From Mucilaginibacter empetricola (GTDB lineage: Bacteria > Bacteroidota > Bacteroidia > Sphingobacteriales > Sphingobacteriaceae), in contig NZ_JANUBZ010000001.1 in NCBI RefSeq assembly GCF_024808665.1, positions 248,001-312,000 of the forward strand: a DNA stretch of 64,000 nt. The letters run 5' to 3'. A program made the position numbers and the translations under genes. Positions 25,986-34,789 of this stretch are shown here, piece by piece. Under the pieces are notes generated by a model, which saw only the letters and a list, made by a program, of their open reading frames with translations, did not search any database and had not been told where the DNA came from. Position 1 is the first letter of the stretch, and each line of letters begins with the position of its first letter.

Positions 25986-27170
25986 TTGGATTCCCCGGTT
26001 GTTAAAACTATAGAAACTAAGCCTGCCAATACGATAGACGTCATCTCCGAAAAATCTCAAACAAAATCACGAATAAAAATACTGGATGGATTTAGAGCTA
26101 TTGCAATAATATCCGTGATGCTTTTTCATTTTTTTTCGAGATATGCTACACCATTTAATCATGTTTCCTTGTATCCTTATAAGGATAAATACAACTTTTT
26201 CGCTTACGGCAATGTTGGGGTTGAATTTTTTTTTATGATAAGCGGCTTTGTTATCTTTTTTACGTTGGAAAAAACGCTGAATTTTTTGACCTTCTGGAAG
26301 AAAAGAATTATAAGATTGTTCCCCTCAATGCTTGTGGCAACTTTAATAACCTTTTTAGTTTTTCGGATATTTGATGATACTTTAATATTCCCTGATAGTC
26401 ATAGGATTGCTAATATTTTAACCCGTTTAACCTTCATTAAGCCTATTATCTTCAATCACTTCTTCCATTTACGGGCAGACTTAAATTATATAAATGGTTC
26501 GTATTGGAGTTTGTGGCCCGAAATACAATTTTACTTTTTTGCCAGCGCACTGTATTATATCAACAAAAAGAATTTTTTCAGGAATTTTAGCATCAGCGCA
26601 ATATTTTTGATCTGTGTTGACTATGTGCTAAAAAGAATTGACACCGATCATATTTTTAACAGCCATTTACCTTTAGGCCTGTCAAAGTTTTACGAAATAT
26701 TTATTGGCCAATATTTTAATTTAATAAGCTTTTTACCTCTTTTTAGCGCCGGGATATGTTTTTACTTATTATACAAACATAAAACGCTAAACGAAAAAAG
26801 CGCCTTGTCAATTAAACTTCCCTTGGCTTTTTTTCTTATTTATATAATTTATACAGCGACTACATTTCAAGTCGACATACTTTATTTTATTGTTTTTTCC
26901 CTGTTTTTTTGTTTCATATACTTTCCCGAAAAATTGTTAATTCTAAACAATAAACTAATTGTAAAAATTGGTGTGGCTTCCTATTTTTTATATCTTATAC
27001 ACGAAAACATCGGGATACTTATCATCAATAAATTGGGGGGATTTTTTACCCCGTTTGGAATGGCCTTTACTATTTCGGTGATGCTTTTTTTGATATTAAT
27101 TAGCATAATTTATAGCGAAACAATTGAAAAAAAATTAAGCGCTTATCTGAAAAAACACCTGATTCCCTAA
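25986..27170 (+). CDS. Membrane acyltransferase (acyltransferase 3/OatA family)
   Basis: A 394-residue integral membrane protein with about ten hydrophobic segments, of the family that O-acetylates or acylates sugars on the cell surface. The first helix carries the family pattern ILDGFRAIAIISVMLFH with the conserved His, and later GNVGVEFFFMISGFVIFF is the usual second signature; RIIRLFPSML follows. Start is TTG at 25986: a stop lies a few codons upstream in frame and no suitable ATG exists. It converges on the polysaccharide operon and is probably part of the same surface-glycan function. Confidence 0.9.
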   Translation: MDSPVVKTIETKPANTIDVISEKSQTKSRIKILDGFRAIAIISVMLFHFFSRYATPFNHVSLYPYKDKYNFFAYGNVGVEFFFMISGFVIFFTLEKTLNFLTFWKKRIIRLFPSMLVATLITFLVFRIFDDTLIFPDSHRIANILTRLTFIKPIIFNHFFHLRADLNYINGSYWSLWPEIQFYFFASALYYINKKNFFRNFSISAIFLICVDYVLKRIDTDHIFNSHLPLGLSKFYEIFIGQYFNLISFLPLFSAGICFYLLYKHKTLNEKSALSIKLPLAFFLIYIIYTATTFQVDILYFIVFSLFFCFIYFPEKLLILNNKLIVKIGVASYFLYLIHENIGILIINKLGGFFTPFGMAFTISVMLFLILISIIYSETIEKKLSAYLKKHLIP

Positions 27171-27176
27171 AATAAA

Positions 27177-27209
27177 AAAGGAAAGAGATGGATTACACCT
27201 CTTTCCTTT
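27177..27209. terminator. Bidirectional terminator between the acyltransferase and the polysaccharide operon
   Basis: An 11-bp stem (AAAGGAAAGAG at 27177-27187 and its complement at 27199-27209) with an 11-nt loop, A-rich on one side and T-rich on the other. It separates two convergent units and probably ends the long minus-strand operon. Confidence 0.8.
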
Positions 27210-27230
27210 ACGCTATTAATTTAGTTTAAA

Positions 27231-28808
27231 TTATCTTTTCAGCTTTGCTGCATACAATACATAATTGGGACTAAGCATGGATATATTCCAACCTGCATAG
27301 CCCGGAAATGATTTCATTATCAGCTTCTCTTTAGGCCCATTGTAGCTTTCGGGCAATACGATATATAGCGGGCCTGCAAAGCCACTGTATTTGTAGTCGT
27401 CCACATCAATTTTTAGATTATCCCCTACCGGTGACAAAGTGACAATACGGTTATGTGAAATTTCAAGGCCAATATCATTACTTATAAAAGCGAACACAGC
27501 GTTTTTATTTTCTTTATCGAGCTTTATTAGCGTATTTAAACCCGCCTGGTCAATATTGGGCTGGGCTACACCGGTTGTGCCTCTTGCCGCCATACTATTT
27601 GCTTTATAACCGGCCATTACATAAAATATACTGGTATAAGCTATAACATTGAAAACCAAAATAAAAATTAAGCGGAACAAGCCTTTTAGCTTACGCGATA
27701 AATAAACGATGCCAGGCATAACCAAAAGGCCTAAAATGCGGAAGTGCCGGGCCTCGTACGAGATGGATAATTGGCGCATATAAGCTGTCCCAAAAAACAA
27801 CAGGGCAGTAACATAAAATACAATTATAAACAACCGGTAATTATCGTTAGGAATGTATTTAACGATACTGAAAATAAGCCATAAGCTTAAAACAGCCAAT
27901 GCTATCAACACCACAAGGCTCCACACGGGATCAAAGATGGGTTTGCCCGTATGGAAAAACAATCCACGCACAAGGTCATCAATGGACAAAGCTGAAAGCA
28001 AGGGCGATGCCAGTGGAAATGTAAAGGTTTCGGCTGTTATTTTTATTCCATGTGCATGAGAAGCAGGACTTTGTCCTTTTGATAAATACACAAAATAAAT
28101 AACCGCTATTGAAAGCGCAGCGGGTATTCCAATCCAGAATGCTTTTTTTACCCACTCAAGGGCTCCAATGGTAATTTTTGAAAGCCTTATCCACAAGCAG
28201 CATAAGCCGGCAGCGTAAACCCAAACAAATGATGATTTCAGGAAAAAGCCTATCCATCCCGAAAGCAACACAAATAATATCAGCTTAAAACCTGCTTTGT
28301 TTATACTTAAACAGCCATATAAAAACCATCCCTCAAACGCAAAAATCAACACCTCGCCGCCATTATAAAATACAAATGGCACCATAAATGCCTGCTGAGC
28401 TACAATAAATAATAAACTGATGGCTGCAACAAGTGGACTAAAACCAACTTTTTTAAAGAACGCATTAAAGCCCGCCAGTCCAAGCAATTCGGCTATGGTA
28501 ACGGTGATGGCGATGCCGTGTCCCATATTGCTACCGGTAATCAGCTTAAAGAAATACGGCACCAGGTATTGCCCCGGCGACCACCAGGTTATATATTCGG
28601 TATAATCCTGCGAAATATCGCTCTGATCGGGACTAACAAATGTATTAAAACTACTGCCCAAATGCATTGATCGCAACACCTGCAAGCCATTTGCCGGATC
28701 GGGAAAAAGACCCGGGGGTATAAAAAACAGAATAACACCCATTATTGCCACTATAATAAAAAGGGCTGCAATAATAGGTTGGTGCGCTTTGCTTGGTGAG
28801 TTATGCAT
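27231..28808 (-). CDS. Multi-pass membrane protein, possibly GT-C-like
   Basis: I do not recognise the family. The 525-residue product has roughly ten transmembrane segments, a large first extracytoplasmic loop with acidic and Trp residues (SDISQDYTEYITWWSPGQY), and a soluble C-terminal tail of about 110 residues. This layout resembles GT-C glycosyltransferases that use lipid-linked sugars, but that is an inference. An upstream ATG at 28979 would overlap the acetyltransferase by over 150 nt; the ATG at 28808 (MHNSPSKAHQPI) fits better. It is the last gene of the operon. Confidence 0.7.
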   Translation of the reverse strand: MHNSPSKAHQPIIAALFIIVAIMGVILFFIPPGLFPDPANGLQVLRSMHLGSSFNTFVSPDQSDISQDYTEYITWWSPGQYLVPYFFKLITGSNMGHGIAITVTIAELLGLAGFNAFFKKVGFSPLVAAISLLFIVAQQAFMVPFVFYNGGEVLIFAFEGWFLYGCLSINKAGFKLILFVLLSGWIGFFLKSSFVWVYAAGLCCLWIRLSKITIGALEWVKKAFWIGIPAALSIAVIYFVYLSKGQSPASHAHGIKITAETFTFPLASPLLSALSIDDLVRGLFFHTGKPIFDPVWSLVVLIALAVLSLWLIFSIVKYIPNDNYRLFIIVFYVTALLFFGTAYMRQLSISYEARHFRILGLLVMPGIVYLSRKLKGLFRLIFILVFNVIAYTSIFYVMAGYKANSMAARGTTGVAQPNIDQAGLNTLIKLDKENKNAVFAFISNDIGLEISHNRIVTLSPVGDNLKIDVDDYKYSGFAGPLYIVLPESYNGPKEKLIMKSFPGYAGWNISMLSPNYVLYAAKLKR

Positions 28809-28825
28809 TTTTAAGAAACAGATTT

Positions 28826-29377
28826 TTAGGCGATGATACGCGGGCGAATTTTTGTTGCAGGATTTCCCTGGTAAATTGAATAGGCTTCCAGATTTTTTGT
28901 TGCTACTGAGCCACTGGTAAGCATAGCATGCGAAGCCACCACAACCCCTGGATTTACGATGGCCCGGGCGCCAATCCACACACCATCTTCCAAAACTATT
29001 CCCTGGGTTATCAGATCAAACGATTTTATTTTGTAGTTATGATTGCCGGTAAGCAATAATGCACCTTGCGACAAGCAAACATTATTACCAATGGTTATAG
29101 GAACAAGGCAATCAATCCACACATTTTCACCTATCCAGGTTTGATGTCCAATAGTGAGATGCCAGGGGTACTTCACATTTACGCCCGGCTTTATGGTAAC
29201 TTTATTGCCAATTTTTGCACCGAACAAACGAAGCAATATTACCTTGAAGCCGTTAACAGGCAGCAGGCTGGTTTTTAAAAACAAGGCGTTTACATAAAAC
29301 CACAAAACCCTTTTTAAAGGGTTTGCACCTGGGTTAAAAGGGTAATTATTATAAGCCGACAGGTCAGTTTGTTGCAT
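28826..29377 (-). CDS. WcaF-like hexapeptide-repeat acetyltransferase
   Basis: A 183-residue left-handed beta-helix acyltransferase of the colanic-acid WcaF type, which would O-acetylate a sugar of the glycan. The N terminus (NPFNPGANPLKRVLWFYVNA type segment) and the hexapeptide region (about 65-160: IKPGVNVKYPWHLTIG, GVWIGARAIVNPGVVV) are typical, and the catalytic His in TGNHNYK is present. Its last bases touch the next gene's start region closely, and it abuts the GT2-exosortase gene (shared base at 29377). Confidence 0.88.
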   Translation of the reverse strand: MQQTDLSAYNNYPFNPGANPLKRVLWFYVNALFLKTSLLPVNGFKVILLRLFGAKIGNKVTIKPGVNVKYPWHLTIGHQTWIGENVWIDCLVPITIGNNVCLSQGALLLTGNHNYKIKSFDLITQGIVLEDGVWIGARAIVNPGVVVASHAMLTSGSVATKNLEAYSIYQGNPATKIRPRIIA

Positions 29378-30789
29378 TATTGTTTATTTATGCCTTCATC
29401 TTGTTTAATCCAAAAAAACAACACAACGGCTATAACCAAATATATAAAAATATTGAAAATGGTGTGATGATCAAGAATCCTGTCATGCTGTTTATCCCAA
29501 AACAGAGCCAGTACAACAAAGCGTATAATGTTCAATAGTTCAATACCAACAATACCGGCTATTAAAAAAACAACTTTGGACTTTCGTTTTTGAGGATATG
29601 CTATCACAAATGCCGCAAAAAAACTAATTACACCCAAACCCAAACAATCATAGGCAATCCGTATAACACCGCGCCCAACAACAAGCAAATCACTTTCATT
29701 GGTAATAACCGAAAACCCCATCCAGCCCAATACCTGCGCACTGCTTTTAATTAGCCCAGTGCGCAAAACACTGATATAGTTTAAGTTATCGGCAATCCAG
29801 GCATTGTAATGCCGGGCTCCCGGCTGTGTAATGCCAAAAAACGCAGCATTGAAATAATAAAAAAACACAAAAAGCACCAAAAACCAAATCACAAACCTCA
29901 CCGGGCTATCTTCCTTTGGCGCCGGCGGCGATGCTTTCTTTTTCGCCAGCAAAATCTCATCAATTTTTATATCCACTATCAAACGAAACCAAAAAGCCTG
30001 TAAAAAATGAAATATCACACCAGTACGCCCATCAAGAATTCCCAGGCGAAAAAACATCCGGTAAATTAAATAAACCAAAGGTCTGGAGTACAGCGGCATT
30101 TTCCACCAAAGCTGTTTCAGCCAGGCCGTCCGCTCATCTGGCGATCCCCAAAACCTGGGTTTCAACGTTTGCGAGCGCATTTTAAGCATGCGTTCAACCT
30201 CTTCCTGGGCCACTAAATCGCTATACCGGTTATGTTTATTTATCCAGAAACTAATCTGATTTTCTTTTAAATTTTCTTCTAAAATATAGCCATCCTTCCA
30301 CACTTCCGTTTTGCCCAATACTATAAAACGATGATCCATATTCTCATTCAAGTCCGAATATCCGTTACCATAGCGAATCATTTTAAGCAGGTAAAAGGGC
30401 GAATAGCCGCCGTGTTTTATCCATCGGCCTTTAAAAAAATTCTTCCTGTTAAAATAAATGCCATTTACCTGCTGATGATCTTCATCCTTAAAATCAGCCA
30501 GGCGTGTTTTAAGCCCCTCAGTAACTATTTGATCAGCATCCAGGCAAATTATCCATGGTGTTTGAATATCGAAGTTGTTTAGTGCATAACCCCATTGCTT
30601 GGGATGATTTTCAAACGCATGTTGTAAGGTAACGGCCCCATATTGCTGCGCAATAGAAATAGTATCATCAGTGCTGCCCGAATCTAAAATGAAGGTTGCT
30701 GCATTAAGCCCGGCAATAGAATCCAGCAAACGCGGTAAGTGTTGCTCCTCGTTATAAGTAATGATGATAAATGAAAACTGGGTATTCAA
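29377..30789 (-). CDS. Glycosyltransferase family 2 fused to an exosortase-like membrane domain
   Basis: A 470-residue two-domain protein. Residues 1 to about 300 are a GT2 enzyme (FIIITYNEEQHLPRLLDSI; LDSGSTDD; CLDADQIV). From about residue 310 there are several transmembrane helices with the three residues of the exosortase/archaeosortase active site in order: Cys382 (YDCLGLG), Arg423 (LLNIIRFV) and His441/His442 (DHHTIFN). Exosortases are membrane transpeptidase-like enzymes that sort surface proteins in EPS-producing bacteria. Start is TTG in a TTGA overlap with the upstream methyltransferase stop. The fusion places a sugar-transfer and a sorting/ligation activity in one chain. Function of the whole is inferred. 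Confidence 0.85.
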   Translation of the reverse strand: MNTQFSFIIITYNEEQHLPRLLDSIAGLNAATFILDSGSTDDTISIAQQYGAVTLQHAFENHPKQWGYALNNFDIQTPWIICLDADQIVTEGLKTRLADFKDEDHQQVNGIYFNRKNFFKGRWIKHGGYSPFYLLKMIRYGNGYSDLNENMDHRFIVLGKTEVWKDGYILEENLKENQISFWINKHNRYSDLVAQEEVERMLKMRSQTLKPRFWGSPDERTAWLKQLWWKMPLYSRPLVYLIYRMFFRLGILDGRTGVIFHFLQAFWFRLIVDIKIDEILLAKKKASPPAPKEDSPVRFVIWFLVLFVFFYYFNAAFFGITQPGARHYNAWIADNLNYISVLRTGLIKSSAQVLGWMGFSVITNESDLLVVGRGVIRIAYDCLGLGVISFFAAFVIAYPQKRKSKVVFLIAGIVGIELLNIIRFVVLALFWDKQHDRILDHHTIFNIFIYLVIAVVLFFWIKQDEGINKQ

Positions 30790-31406
30790 GATAATCGAGC
30801 TTTAATGATCATCGATTTCCAAAAATAAGGTATCCGCCCGCAACCTGTAAAGCTTACAATGGTAAACCCCTTATTGGTTAGCGCGCGCGACAATGTTTTT
30901 CTGGACCATAATTTAATATGCCCACCAAGCCAAAACGGATCAAGGTGTGCATCCCATTTGTTAAACAAACTCAGCACCAGATTTTTTAAATAACCATGAT
31001 AGGGGGTTGATATAATAATTTCGGCATCTGGTTTTACAGCATTCTTACAAAATTCAATAAACCCTTCCGGGTCATATAAATGCTCAATTACCTCGGTCGA
31101 TATAATGGTGTCAAACGGAATATACTGTAACTCGGGAGGCAACCTGTCGGACGATAAATCCTGCACAAAAAAACGGTCGGCGTTAATTTGCCGGGCCAGC
31201 GCTACTCCTTTTTCAGATGCATCTGTTCCGTATGCATTATAACCCAATTCTATCAGATAGTTAACCAGGTATCCGTTGCCGCAGCCTAAATCAATAATAT
31301 TTTTGTTTTTTGATTTATCAAGCAAGCCTAACAGCGGCTTTAGCTGATAACCGAAATTATGCGTGGCATTATTATGATGAAAGCCATAATCTTTGTATTC
31401 GGTCAT
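30786..31406 (-). CDS. SAM-dependent class I methyltransferase
   Basis: A 206-residue UbiG-like methyltransferase: motif I IIDLGCGNGYLVNYL (near 37), acidic GTDASEKGV, then TIISTEVIEHLYDPEGFI and an IISTPYHGYLKN strand. The substrate is probably a sugar or lipid-linked intermediate, given the setting. It overlaps by 4 nt both upstream (ATGA) and downstream (TTGA), so translation is coupled to its neighbours. Confidence 0.88.
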   Translation of the reverse strand: MTEYKDYGFHHNNATHNFGYQLKPLLGLLDKSKNKNIIDLGCGNGYLVNYLIELGYNAYGTDASEKGVALARQINADRFFVQDLSSDRLPPELQYIPFDTIISTEVIEHLYDPEGFIEFCKNAVKPDAEIIISTPYHGYLKNLVLSLFNKWDAHLDPFWLGGHIKLWSRKTLSRALTNKGFTIVSFTGCGRIPYFWKSMIIKARLS

Positions 31407-32542
31407 TTTGCCGTTATTTGATTATACATTGTAATGTATTTTTTAACCATATTTTTTTCGTCAAAATCATTGTGAATGATTTCCGGAGCTATGTTTCTGA
31501 TATTTTGAAGGGTCGTCTTATCCACAGTGCCTATTTTATTTATTGTTTCAGCTATTGAATCTGCATTTGTCGTACAAATCCAGCCCAATTTGTTTTCTAC
31601 TACATAGTTCGAAAGCCCCACCTGTTCGCTAATTAACACTGGTGTTCCTACGCTTAAACTTTCAATTACAGCATTGCCAAAATTCTCATCGTATGACGGC
31701 AGCACAAACAAATCATGCTCCTGTAGCAAGTCAAATTTGTTCTCATTCTGGAAACCTATCCAACTCACCTTGTCTTCAACTTTATTTTCTTCAGCTATCG
31801 TTTTTAAATGCTCCACATAATCTTTATCCCCGTCGCCTGCAACGGTAAGCTGATAGGGCACATTGACTTTTGCGAGTGCTGCGAGCAATAAATCAAGCCC
31901 TTTCTTTTGTTCTATCCGCGAAAAAAAAATCAGTTTCAACTCAACCTCACCCCGACTTTTATCTGATGCCTTGTACGGCTGCAGCCTAACAAAGTTAGGT
32001 AATACGGTAATGCTTTTAGGCCGAATAAGGGTAGTGATGGCATCTTTTTCCCTTTCGGAAGTTACGTGGATAAAACATCTGTTAAGCATAGGCTTGCCCA
32101 AAAAGCTATGAATAAACTGTTTAACCCCAATATTTTTATTATTAAAAGAGTAAGAGCTCAAAGTGCCTCTTGGTGAAACTATTACAGGTACTTTACGCAT
32201 CAACGCCAGCATGCACGAAAATAATGACACCAGGTTCCACCAGGCGTGGATATGCACTGCATCAAAGTTTGGCGCTTCTTTCCACACCTTTTTTAACAAT
32301 GCCGGCGAAAAATGAGTGTGATCTTTGGTTATTCTTTTAAAATAGGTAACCTTAACGCCATCAACCTCAACAGCAACACCCGGGGTTACAGGCAATTCAT
32401 TTTGGCCATTGGCAGTAGTCGCAAAAACTTCAACGGTTACGCCGTTATTAACCAATTGCTCGCTGAGCATGGAAACAGACATGGTTGGACCACCGTAAAT
32501 AAAGGCCGGCTTATATGCCGCGCATATTTGTAAAACTTTCAG
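31403..32542 (-). CDS. GT4-family glycosyltransferase (XrtY-associated type)
   Basis: A GT-B fold glycosyltransferase of about 379 residues. The N terminus KVLQICAAYKPAFIYGGPT is characteristic of a group named in NCBI as associated with exosortase Y, as I recall; the C-terminal half has the E-x7-E motif in ENFGNAVIE. The longest frame starts with ATG at 32650, but that would overlap the upstream Wzy-like gene by 112 nt and add 36 unrelated residues. The family start falls on a CTG at 32542 that overlaps the upstream TGA as CTGA, in line with ATGA/TTGA overlaps elsewhere in the operon. Confidence 0.85.
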   Translation of the reverse strand: MKVLQICAAYKPAFIYGGPTMSVSMLSEQLVNNGVTVEVFATTANGQNELPVTPGVAVEVDGVKVTYFKRITKDHTHFSPALLKKVWKEAPNFDAVHIHAWWNLVSLFSCMLALMRKVPVIVSPRGTLSSYSFNNKNIGVKQFIHSFLGKPMLNRCFIHVTSEREKDAITTLIRPKSITVLPNFVRLQPYKASDKSRGEVELKLIFFSRIEQKKGLDLLLAALAKVNVPYQLTVAGDGDKDYVEHLKTIAEENKVEDKVSWIGFQNENKFDLLQEHDLFVLPSYDENFGNAVIESLSVGTPVLISEQVGLSNYVVENKLGWICTTNADSIAETINKIGTVDKTTLQNIRNIAPEIIHNDFDEKNMVKKYITMYNQITAK

Positions 32543-33939
32543 ACCTTTTTGAGTATATGTGTTGATACCAAGATTTTTTGAATAACCAGCATGCTTATAA
32601 AACTCCAGAACACGGTATTTATTAAAAACTCGAAACTGAGGCCACGCCACATAATTTGAAACAAACCACTAAATATAAGTGTAGTTCCTAAAATATAACC
32701 GCCGAATATTTTTTCGGCATATTGCGAAATCAGTTGAGCAACTGCACCATACAAAAATAGCGCTACAAATATGCCGAATACGCCGCCCGAAAGATAGGCA
32801 TCTACAACAAAAGCAGGCTTAGCCGAAACTATAGAACCGCGCCTCACCACTCCTGCATCATAAACTCTTTCCATTATCAAATCTTCGGTACTGGGTTTAG
32901 ATGGCCAAAATATACGGGGCACAATTGCTATCGCCGATTGCGTAACCAATCGCAGGCCGTAATAATCTATTTGCGATGGCGTAGAATTAACAAAGGTGGT
33001 AAACATGTCTATTTCACTCAGCCGATATACTAAAAATCCCCAATTCGAATCATCTTTATCGCTGTTAAGGGTTGCGTCAAGCGCTAAATGTGAGGCGTCT
33101 TCCGCCGTTTCATCACCCGACCAGGCATTTTGCCTGAAATTATTTACATATGATGGCAGAAACATAAATAATATAAGCATTGCTGGTACAAATATTATAG
33201 TAACCAATTTTTTGTAGTTGGGATACAAAAATATGCCCAATACCAATACGCTGATGATGATGGGTTCTTTAAATCCCGAAATAAAAGCCTGGTAAAAGTT
33301 AAAAGCATATAAAGCAAGGCAAATCAGCGTATTGCCCATTTTTTTTAAGGGGATAGCAAACGCCAGTGCCAACGTGCCAGCAATAAAGCTTAATGAGCTG
33401 AATTGAACATAAAATTGTGATAAACCCGGAACCCGTAAAAAAAAGAGCGAAAGCGGAAACGTTAAAAGTGCCGTTATTAACAAAAAGTTGGCTATTTTGT
33501 CATTCTCAATATAGTAGGTCTTTTCCTTTGGGTATTTCATAAAAATTAAAATCCCAGTGATAAATGACGCATGCGCCAGGCAATAATAGCGCTGGCATTG
33601 AGCTACTACCTTTAACTTTTCGGCATCAATAAAGGTGGCGAAAGCAGGTTTGTTAAAATTGTCATATCCCAACACGTTTAAAAAATAAAAAATAGACGTG
33701 CAGCACATGTAGCCGGCAAAAATTATCTGAATAATAATAACCGGCCTCATTAATTGCTCACCAAAACTTCTATCGTCTGGCAACGGTTTTACCCAGCCTG
33801 ATAATGTTAAAAAGAAAATAAGGAAAGAACCCAGCCAGGCGGTGAAATAAGAAAGCACCGGATCGCTGCTGAGCAATAAGGAAAGTGCCCAGGGTATAAA
33901 GAGCACAATATATCGTTCAAGGGCGTTACCGCTTTTCAT
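32539..33939 (-). CDS. Wzy-like polymerase (exosortase Y-associated type)
   Basis: A 466-residue membrane protein with about eleven hydrophobic segments and one large extracytoplasmic loop (around residues 260-370) holding FRQNAWSGDE, IVPRIFWPSKPS and RRGSIVSAKPAFV. This is the layout of Wzy/O-antigen-ligase-like proteins, which join repeat units at the membrane. Its position two genes upstream of the exosortase-like fusion matches the pairing of XrtY with a Wzy-like protein that I recall from family naming. Spacing to the FkbM gene upstream is 4 nt. Confidence 0.8.
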   Translation of the reverse strand: MKSGNALERYIVLFIPWALSLLLSSDPVLSYFTAWLGSFLIFFLTLSGWVKPLPDDRSFGEQLMRPVIIIQIIFAGYMCCTSIFYFLNVLGYDNFNKPAFATFIDAEKLKVVAQCQRYYCLAHASFITGILIFMKYPKEKTYYIENDKIANFLLITALLTFPLSLFFLRVPGLSQFYVQFSSLSFIAGTLALAFAIPLKKMGNTLICLALYAFNFYQAFISGFKEPIIISVLVLGIFLYPNYKKLVTIIFVPAMLILFMFLPSYVNNFRQNAWSGDETAEDASHLALDATLNSDKDDSNWGFLVYRLSEIDMFTTFVNSTPSQIDYYGLRLVTQSAIAIVPRIFWPSKPSTEDLIMERVYDAGVVRRGSIVSAKPAFVVDAYLSGGVFGIFVALFLYGAVAQLISQYAEKIFGGYILGTTLIFSGLFQIMWRGLSFEFLINTVFWSFISMLVIQKILVSTHILKKV

Positions 33940-33943
33940 TAAT

Positions 33944-34789
33944 TTATACGGGTATACAAAATAAATTGCCGCTTTCTATTTCGGCTGTAGAAGTAACAAA
34001 CTCGCAGCCCACCGGGGTAATCTGGTAAAACTGATAGCCCATTTGTTCCAGGTATGAACAGCATTCTGCTATGGTGCAGCCCGTTTTTACCCAATAGTGG
34101 CTATCGTACTCAAAAATAATACGGGGCTTATGTTTTTGCAGCGTTTTTTGTAAGCCTTTTAGCACCTGAAATTCAAATCCCTCAACATCAATTTTTATCA
34201 GCGCAAGTGATTCAAGTTGCTGTATTTCGGGGATATTATCTGCTACTTTTATAGTAACCAGTTGTTTTTCGCTGCCATTATTACCATCACCCAAACTAAA
34301 TGTACCCTGATTCCATGAGTTGGTATTGATAGCAAACTCTGCTTCGCCTTCAGCATCGGCCAGGGCAAATGGAAAAAGTTTAACATTATTGGCCCTGTTA
34401 AGTGTTATATTTTTGATAAACTTTTGCTGCAGATAATTAAGCGGCTCAAAAGCATATACTTTGCCATCATCACCCACACATTGCGACATCCTGATACTTT
34501 GCAAGCCGATGTTTCCGCCTATATCCAATGCGTTTTCGCCGTTTTTTAGCGATATTCTTATCATTTTGTTAATCTCATTTTCATAGGTACCGTTGCTTAA
34601 TACGGTCCATTCAATGTAATTATTGGTATTGGCGTATATGGCAATGTCTTCATCATTTAACCATACTATACCATTGTTGATACTCCTTTTAAGCTGATCT
34701 GATGGTTTAAACCACCGCGACAAACGCTCTTTTCCCGGCAGTTCCCAATTTCTGGTAAAATCAAGCTTAATACGATCAATCCGTTTCAT
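33944..34789 (-). CDS. FkbM family methyltransferase (1 of 3)
   Basis: A 281-residue SAM-dependent methyltransferase of the FkbM group, which usually O-methylates hydroxyls on sugars or polyketides. Seen here: motif I ALDIGGNIGLQSIRMSQ, VYAFEPLNYLQQKF, and the LALIKIDVEGFEFQVLKG signature, then IIFEYDSHYW. It overlaps the upstream glycosyltransferase end by 14 nt. Together with two other FkbM genes (53233 and 55190) it points to a methylated glycan. Confidence 0.9.
   Translation of the reverse strand: MKRIDRIKLDFTRNWELPGKERLSRWFKPSDQLKRSINNGIVWLNDEDIAIYANTNNYIEWTVLSNGTYENEINKMIRISLKNGENALDIGGNIGLQSIRMSQCVGDDGKVYAFEPLNYLQQKFIKNITLNRANNVKLFPFALADAEGEAEFAINTNSWNQGTFSLGDGNNGSEKQLVTIKVADNIPEIQQLESLALIKIDVEGFEFQVLKGLQKTLQKHKPRIIFEYDSHYWVKTGCTIAECCSYLEQMGYQFYQITPVGCEFVTSTAEIESGNLFCIPV

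Noticed and set aside
29377..30789. Exosortase domain as an ordinary membrane anchor of the GT2
   Set aside because: Three separate catalytic-type residues (Cys, Arg, His) in the right order and in the right local contexts make a plain anchor unlikely, so I kept the fusion as a finding.
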